Assembly (NCBI GenBank): GCA_050747245.1
Contig: JBOGNO010000006.1
Coordinates: 124,001 to 188,000 of the forward strand
Length of the DNA: 64,000 nucleotides
Direction: 5' to 3'
DNA from: JBOGNO01 sp050747245
GTDB taxonomy: Bacteria > Acidobacteriota > Terriglobia > Acidiferrales > UBA7541
Of the stretch, positions 59,076-64,000 are shown piece after piece. The notes below the pieces were generated by a model. It was not told where the DNA came from. It was given only the letters and a program-made list of their open reading frames with translations, and did not search any database. Numbering within the stretch: position 1 is the first letter of the stretch; each line of letters starts with the position of its first letter. Made by a program: the position numbers and the translations under genes.

Positions 59076-60008
59076 CTATGGTCCTGCCGTGCCCCCGATA
59101 TGAAATTGCCGAATTATTGTGATCACCGCGGGACCCAGCAGGACGGCAAACATGGCAGGGAAAATAAAAAACACAAGGGGAAAGGTCATTTTCACGGACG
59201 TCTTGGCCGCCGCTTCTTCTGCCCTCTGCCTGCGCTTCGTGCGTAGGTCGTCGGAATGAACGCGGAGGGCTTGTGCGAGGTCTGTTCCAAATCTGTCCGC
59301 TTGAATGAGCATGACCACGAATGCCCTGATATCATCCACACCCGTGCGAATTTCCAATTCCCGAAGAGAATCTACGCGGCTCTTCCCGACGCGCATTTCC
59401 AGATTCAAAAGCAGGAGCTCTTCGTTGAGCTCGCGATGCGAGATTTGAATTTCCTGTGCTACGCGGAAGAGAGCCTGATCAAGACCCATGCCCGTCTCAA
59501 CGCATACGACCAGCAAGTCGAGCATGTCGGGAAGGCCCAAGGTGATTCGTTTTTGACGTGTCTTGACTTTCCAGGAGAGCCAGAAATCGGGCAGTAGGAA
59601 CCCCGCTCCCAAGGCCGCCAGGCAGAAAACGAACACGTTAATCTTGTAGAGACCGGTGAAGTAGACCACGGCGAAAAACGCCAGAGGCAACAAGAGCTGC
59701 ATCCCTTGCAAGACTTTCACGGCATCGGAGTTTCGAATTCCGGCACGCAACATGAGCTTCACATTGCGTGAAGTTTTCGACTCGGAGGTAGGCAGCAGTT
59801 TGCCTAAACTGATCAGTGAGGTTTCGAGCTTGTCTCTTTGCTTTTCGGCGAATGAACCAGCACTTGGATGCGAAACCGGATGCCAGAGCTGAGCTAGGCG
59901 GTCGCCACGAAAATCGCTCGCGGGAGCAAGGACAAGGAAGAGCAGCATCCCAATGACCAGCACGGAAAGAAATGTAAATGCTATCGTCAGCCAGATCATT
60001 TCATGCAT
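59076..60008 (-). CDS. tadC: Tad pilus platform protein TadC
   Basis: A 310-residue type II secretion system F-domain protein, one of two inner-membrane platform subunits of the Tad/Flp pilus. Two N-terminal helices (MIWLTIAFTFLSVLVIGMLL and one near residue 115) and a cytoplasmic F domain: LGLPDMLDLLVVCVETGMGL then DQALFRVAQEIQISHRELNE and RVDSLRELEIRTGVDDIRAF, ending in a membrane helix. The ATG at 60008 starts 13 bases after the tadB stop; an in-frame start at 60041 would overlap tadB. Confidence 0.9.
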   Translation of the reverse strand: MHEMIWLTIAFTFLSVLVIGMLLFLVLAPASDFRGDRLAQLWHPVSHPSAGSFAEKQRDKLETSLISLGKLLPTSESKTSRNVKLMLRAGIRNSDAVKVLQGMQLLLPLAFFAVVYFTGLYKINVFVFCLAALGAGFLLPDFWLSWKVKTRQKRITLGLPDMLDLLVVCVETGMGLDQALFRVAQEIQISHRELNEELLLLNLEMRVGKSRVDSLRELEIRTGVDDIRAFVVMLIQADRFGTDLAQALRVHSDDLRTKRRQRAEEAAAKTSVKMTFPLVFFIFPAMFAVLLGPAVITIIRQFHIGGTAGP

Positions 60009-60021
60009 CCCCGCTGTTCGG

Positions 60022-60984
60022 TCAAACCTCGATTTTGACAATTCTCCAGAGCAACATGGCTCCGATAGCCTGGAGCGAAAACGCCGTTGCCAGCATCCTT
60101 TGGCCCAGGTTGTCCGTGAAGAGCAAGTCCACGTAATCCGGGTTCATCAGTTTCAGGGCAAGTAAGAGCAGCGGTGGAAGCGCGATCAGAATGACGGATG
60201 TGAGCCGTCCCTGAGCCGTGCGTACCTTGATCTCACCTTGAATCCTGAAGCGCTCTCGGATGATGCGTGAGAGGTTCTCAAGGAGTTCCGCCAGATTTCC
60301 TCCCGACTCGTTCTGCACCAACAAGGCCGTCACGAAGAATCGCATGTCGGCGAGAGGCACTCTCTCCGTTAGATGTACAAGCGCATCGCGCAAGGGCAAT
60401 CCGAAATTGTGCTCGTCAAATGTAGTACGGAATTCCCCGGCCATCGGCTCGGCGAGTTCCTTGGAAATCATCTCGAGCCCGGCCGTGAGGGCATGTCCGG
60501 CGCGTACTGCCCGGGTAAGCAGATCGATCGCTTCAGGAAGATTCCGCTGGAACTTCGATAAACGCTGAGCGCGCTGCCCCGAAACGGCCAGAGGGGGAAT
60601 CATCCCCATCGCCGGGCCGATCAAGACCGCCGCTGGAAAATAGGGAACGAAATGCCATGCCAATAGAAAAGACGCCAAGCAAAGTACGCCGCTCACGAGC
60701 ACAAATTTCCCGGGCTTGACCTTCCATCCTGCCTGATTTAAGTATTGCTGCAGGGCTTTGGACCAGGACCACCGCGAGAGAAATCGATTCAGCCACGGGA
60801 CGTTGCTCAGCATGTGATCGCGCTGGAGTTGCCAGTCGAGTGCTGCCGCAGAATCGCCCTGCCGTTTTGAGATGGTCTCGAGTCTCTTCGCTAAGTCTGC
60901 TGGTTTCCGAGCCGTCAGGGTGAGGAAGGCCGTCACGGATAAAACGAGGGTCGCTAGAAATGTCATGACAGCCAGCGAGATCAT
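60022..60984 (-). CDS. tadB: Tad pilus platform protein TadB
   Basis: A 320-residue second platform subunit with a type II secretion F domain: FQRNLPEAIDLLTRAVRAGH then ALTAGLEMISKELAEPMAGE and FRTTFDEHNFGLPLRDALVH, and the family end PLADMRFFVTALLVQNESGG. Several membrane helices: TFLATLVLSVTAFLTLTA at the N-terminus, a pair near residues 95-125 and a pair at the C-terminus. Start overlaps the tadA stop by four bases. It works with TadC under the TadA motor. Confidence 0.91.
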   Translation of the reverse strand: MISLAVMTFLATLVLSVTAFLTLTARKPADLAKRLETISKRQGDSAAALDWQLQRDHMLSNVPWLNRFLSRWSWSKALQQYLNQAGWKVKPGKFVLVSGVLCLASFLLAWHFVPYFPAAVLIGPAMGMIPPLAVSGQRAQRLSKFQRNLPEAIDLLTRAVRAGHALTAGLEMISKELAEPMAGEFRTTFDEHNFGLPLRDALVHLTERVPLADMRFFVTALLVQNESGGNLAELLENLSRIIRERFRIQGEIKVRTAQGRLTSVILIALPPLLLLALKLMNPDYVDLLFTDNLGQRMLATAFSLQAIGAMLLWRIVKIEV

Positions 60985-62300
60985 GAAGGTCTCCCTCCCG
61001 CTTGCCAGGGAACTTTGAACATATCCGGCGCCAGCTTAATTCCAGCCGCTTCGAGGCGCTCCGCGAATTTCGGGCGGATGCCGACGGGCACGAACTCTCC
61101 GAGCACTTCGCCTCGTGGCCCGATACCTCTTCGATGAAAATGAAAAATATCTTGGAGCAGAATGAGGTCGCCCTCCATCCCTGTGACTTCGGAAATATAG
61201 ATGACTCTGCGACTCCCATCGCTCAGTCGGCTAACTTGCAAAATCAAGTCGATGGCGGAGGCAATCTGGCTGCGAACGGCCTTATCCGGCAAATTGAGCC
61301 CCCCCATTGCGACCATCGTCTCCAACCGACTGAGTGCATCCCGCGGAGTATTGGCGTGAATGGTGGTGAGCGATCCATCGTGTCCTGTGTTCATAGCCTG
61401 CAACATGTCCAGGGCCTCTTCGCCTCGCACCTCGCCGACGACTATCCTGTCCGGCCGCATACGCAGGGAATTGATCAGCAGTTGGCGTTGCAATACCGCT
61501 CCTTTTCCTTCGATATTGGAGGGGCGAGTTTCCAGGCGCACCACGTGCTCCTGTTGCAGCTGCAATTCCGCGGCATCCTCGATAGTGATGATTCGCTCCC
61601 GATCGGAGATATAAGAGGAGAGCAAATTTAGAAGCGTTGTTTTTCCGGCGCCTGTACCGCCGGAAATCATGATGTTCAAACGCGCCCGTACGCACGCCTT
61701 CAGCATATCGAGCATCTGTGTGGTGAGCGTATGGTTCGTTACCAATTCAGCCCCGGAAAGCTTGACGCTGGCGAATCGGCGTATCGAGAGGCACGGTCCG
61801 TCGAGGGCCAGCGGCGGGATGATGGCATTCACGCGCGATCCGTCCTGTAGCCGCGCATCCACCATGGGCGAAGATTCGTCTACGCGGCGACCCACGGCGG
61901 ATACGATCCGGTCAATGATTTGGCGCAAATGATTGTTGTCGCGAAAGTGGACGACCGTCTTTTCAAGAATTCCCCGGCGCTCGACGTAAACATTGTCGGA
62001 GGAATTCACCAGGATGTCCGCGACTTCCGGATCCCGCATCAGAGGTTCGAGGGGTCCCAGGCCAAACACTTCGTCAAGCACTTCCCTCGCCAGACGCTCG
62101 CGATCGACTAGCGTGATGGGGGTGGCCTCTTTATCAACCAGAGCTTCGATAAGCTGCGTGAGCTTCGACAGAACGGATTCGCGGTCCATCCGGGTGAGGC
62201 GCTCGAGATCCAGGTCCTGAATCAGTTTGCGGTGAATCGCAGTCTTGAACGCCGTGTACTCGGTGCGGGGCCGGTTGGGTGGGGCCGTAAGGGTGCTCAT
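60981..62300 (-). CDS. tadA: Tad/CpaF secretion ATPase TadA
   Basis: A 439-residue hexameric ATPase of the VirB11/PulE group that powers Tad pilus extension (and retraction in some species). Walker A MISGGTGAGKTTLLNLLSSY, Asp box RIITIEDAAELQLQQEHVVR, Walker B DRIVVGEVRGEEALDML, His box TGHDGSLTTIHANTPRDALS. The N-terminal domain has LLVDKEATPITLVDRERLA-type sequence and LEPLMRDPEVADILVNSSDN. The 10-base gap to tadZ indicates one operon. Confidence 0.95.
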   Translation of the reverse strand: MSTLTAPPNRPRTEYTAFKTAIHRKLIQDLDLERLTRMDRESVLSKLTQLIEALVDKEATPITLVDRERLAREVLDEVFGLGPLEPLMRDPEVADILVNSSDNVYVERRGILEKTVVHFRDNNHLRQIIDRIVSAVGRRVDESSPMVDARLQDGSRVNAIIPPLALDGPCLSIRRFASVKLSGAELVTNHTLTTQMLDMLKACVRARLNIMISGGTGAGKTTLLNLLSSYISDRERIITIEDAAELQLQQEHVVRLETRPSNIEGKGAVLQRQLLINSLRMRPDRIVVGEVRGEEALDMLQAMNTGHDGSLTTIHANTPRDALSRLETMVAMGGLNLPDKAVRSQIASAIDLILQVSRLSDGSRRVIYISEVTGMEGDLILLQDIFHFHRRGIGPRGEVLGEFVPVGIRPKFAERLEAAGIKLAPDMFKVPWQAGGRPS

Positions 62301-62309
62301 TTTGGTTTC

Positions 62310-63479
62310 CTATCGCACTGGCGCGAATCTGTTCATGAATGAATTGCCGCGCTCCGAAGGTCGCACCGTTTCTTTGATCAAGTCAGTTGCCAGCTGACGG
62401 TAGCGCGTCACGAGCGCGTTGCCGTCGTTTCCGGAAATGGGCATTCCGCGCGTAACTGCATCACTTACCTGCCGATAATCGTTCGGCAGGCGCGCGTGAA
62501 TCGGCCGGTGAAGTCTTTCTTCCACGTTACGCAAAGCATTGTCGTCATTGCGCCGCCATCGATTGATGACGACCTGATAACGATCCATGTTGAGTTCCGC
62601 GCTTTCAGCTGTGCTGATATATCGTTCCAGCGTCCACAGGGAGAGCAGCGACGGCTCCGCTACCAAGAGGATCGCCCGCGCCGTGCGGAGTATGGGGGAC
62701 CATTCCGATGGGTCCTGCACTCCGCCGTCGATCAGCACATAGTCGAATTTTCCTTGGGCCACGCTCGCGACAGCCGCAAAACCGGCAATATTGAACCTCT
62801 GCCACTCCTCCGGGCGTGTCGCTCCGGCAAGAATTTCCACGCCTGATTGATGCCGGCTCACAAGTCCGCCAAGAAAGTGTTCGTCGAGCCGATCGAGATT
62901 CTCCATGGCATCCCGCAAAGTGAAGCGTGGCTGTAAATCCAACATCAAGGAAATGTGTCCGAGAGGTCGCCCGAAATCCAGAAGCAGCACGCTTCTCTTT
63001 GTGATTTGGGCTATTTGCACTCCGAGACTGACTGTGACCGTACTGGTGCCCACGCCTCCCTTCGACCCGGTCACCACGATTACTTTTTCCGGGGCGTGGC
63101 GATCACTGGCTTTCCCCTCGGCGATCTTGTAAAGGGTTTCGCAGAGCTTTTCCGAAGTGATCGGTTTGAGAATGAAATCCTGCACCCCGCTGCGCATTGC
63201 GCGCATCAGCAGTCCGGGTTCCGGAGTTGCGGCGGAGCACGCTACGATGTAAATCGTGGGACGCAACCGACGCAGATCCGCGGCAAAATCAAGATAGCCA
63301 CTGGGATCCGGGGGCAAATCGAGTACAACTACGTCGGGTATTGCTTCTCCCGGGGGCGGATGATTTTGCAGCGACGGATCCCATTCGCGAACCGAATAGA
63401 CCAGGTTCGTTTGAGTCAGGATAGCCCGCAAAGCCGCTGTACTTGTTTTGTCCGAGCCTACTACCGCCGCCGTCAGCAT
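62310..63479 (-). CDS. tadZ: Tad pilus localisation ATPase TadZ/CpaE
   Basis: A 389-residue protein with an atypical receiver domain (residues 1-125; PDVVVLDLPPDPSGYLDFAA and VQDFILKPITSEKLCETLYK) and a MinD-like ATPase domain with the deviant Walker A VVTGSKGGVGTSTVTVSLGV, in which the second Lys position is Thr, as in many TadZ proteins. VLLLDFGRPLGHISLMLDLQ and LIDGGVQDPSEWSPILRTAR follow. It places the Tad machine at the cell pole. Confidence 0.9.
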   Translation of the reverse strand: MLTAAVVGSDKTSTAALRAILTQTNLVYSVREWDPSLQNHPPPGEAIPDVVVLDLPPDPSGYLDFAADLRRLRPTIYIVACSAATPEPGLLMRAMRSGVQDFILKPITSEKLCETLYKIAEGKASDRHAPEKVIVVTGSKGGVGTSTVTVSLGVQIAQITKRSVLLLDFGRPLGHISLMLDLQPRFTLRDAMENLDRLDEHFLGGLVSRHQSGVEILAGATRPEEWQRFNIAGFAAVASVAQGKFDYVLIDGGVQDPSEWSPILRTARAILLVAEPSLLSLWTLERYISTAESAELNMDRYQVVINRWRRNDDNALRNVEERLHRPIHARLPNDYRQVSDAVTRGMPISGNDGNALVTRYRQLATDLIKETVRPSERGNSFMNRFAPVR

Positions 63480-63543
63480 CGCGTCAGCCCTCTCTCGCAG
63501 CTTTGAGTTTTGTGATGATTCCTGTTCGTCATCCCGAGACTCC

Positions 63544-64000
63544 TTATTTCTTTATCGGCGGTTCTTGCCGCCCCTTGGGTGCCTCCAATTGCAGGAAAGG
63601 TTCAGGAAAATTGATGCGGGGAAGTGGCGCGCCGGCCGGAATGGGATTAACAATCCGCGGCGTCACCAGCACGAGCAGTTCCGTGTTGCTCTTGGTAGTC
63701 GAATGACTTCGGAAAATTTGCCCGAGGAGAGGAATGTTGCTCAGGTAGGGAATTCGATTCATTACTTCCGTAACGCGGTCGTCCACCAGACCGGCGATGG
63801 CGAAACTTTGGCCGTCGCGAAGCTCCACCTGCGTTTCCACCCGCCGTGTAGAAATGGCTGGAATGAAAAATCCGGATACTGTCACCGCATTGGTGAAATC
63901 CAGGGCGCTGACTTCGGGGCTCACTTTCAGATGGACCATGCCATCGGAAGACAGCTCCGGGAGAAAATCCAAGCTGACGCCGAATTTCTTGAACACAATA
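63544..64000 (-). CDS. rcpA: Tad secretin RcpA/CpaC (5' end outside window)
   Basis: The C-terminal 151 residues of an outer-membrane secretin. The beta-barrel signature is complete: GVSLDFLPELSSDGMVHLKV then SPEVSALDFTNAV, RRVETQVELRDGQSFAIAGL and VNRIPYLSNIPLLGQIF-like (MNRIPYLSNIPLLGQIFRSH), ending with ELLVLVTPRIVNPIPAGA. The frame is open to base 64000 (ATT GTG TTC), so the GTG at 63996 is internal. The remaining Tad genes (pilin, rcpC, tadE/F) are expected beyond the right edge. Confidence 0.92.
   Translation of the reverse strand, partial: IVFKKFGVSLDFLPELSSDGMVHLKVSPEVSALDFTNAVTVSGFFIPAISTRRVETQVELRDGQSFAIAGLVDDRVTEVMNRIPYLSNIPLLGQIFRSHSTTKSNTELLVLVTPRIVNPIPAGAPLPRINFPEPFLQLEAPKGRQEPPIKK

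Overview
This is a gene-dense, moderately GC-rich bacterial chromosome window with almost no mobile DNA. The gene complement suggests a soil-type Acidobacteriota (Terriglobia-like) genome: a Bacillus-type SdhCAB complex, a pyruvoyl arginine decarboxylase next to agmatinase and a deoxyhypusine-synthase-like protein, secreted acidobacterial-style TPR, PQQ and DUF4097 proteins, a Tad locus, and dispersed palindromic repeats of the 'GTCATCCCGAGC...GAGGGATCT' kind. This assignment is inference from gene families; no rRNA gene is present to prove it.

Layout. 1-5911: the end of msrQ, a small conserved-looking protein, a serine beta-lactamase-like hydrolase, a PilZ protein, a decayed trypsin-like protease gene and a His-rich secreted protein. 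5948-11664 (minus): RNase J, RimI-like acetyltransferase, UppP, FtsK and tRNA-Phe(GAA). An extra UppP C-terminus lies directly behind the uppP stop codon. 11777-14837: a GlsB-like membrane protein and a polyamine block (speB, DHS-like gene, argDC). 15008-25055: a GAF protein, sdhCAB, an M19 dipeptidase with a TTG start, a secreted cyclophilin, a GT39-type glycosyltransferase, and convergent mdh and icd, so several TCA-cycle enzymes lie together.

25406-29937: a metallophosphoesterase/cupredoxin pair divergent from an ECF sigma/anti-sigma pair, then glnA with a clear terminator. 30034-36325: a hicBA toxin-antitoxin pair whose toxin tail runs through a repeat element, an FAD monooxygenase, a repeat-rich 580-base stretch, an LprI-like protein, an O-methyltransferase and a FemAB-like protein. 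36343-36610 is an unusual non-coding segment with repeats. 36647-45240 (minus): inositol-phosphate synthase, a TPR protein, a DUF4097 protein, and a run DUF169-MerR-secreted protein-NUDIX-PolX. 45373-52966 (plus): a LytTR regulator, acyl-CoA dehydrogenase, trpS, scpA, scpB, an RsuA/RluB-type pseudouridine synthase, hisC and a CoA-binding protein. 52991-64000 (minus): a beta-propeller protein, rarA, a SpoU methyltransferase, a PQQ-like lipoprotein, a DUF192 protein, a 32-residue membrane peptide and a Tad secretion locus (tadC, tadB, tadA, tadZ, partial rcpA) that runs off the right edge.

The most notable items are the three-gene polyamine route, probably making homospermidine; decay scars that can be read to the base (5-bp duplication plus TGG-to-TGA); the duplicated UppP C-terminus; an AT-richer in-frame insert in TrpS; a Glu in place of the catalytic Asp in the pseudouridine synthase; and the palindromic repeat family, one copy of which is translated as a HicA tail. 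Start codons were chosen by eye from Shine-Dalgarno-like sequences and domain boundaries, and no similarity search was run.
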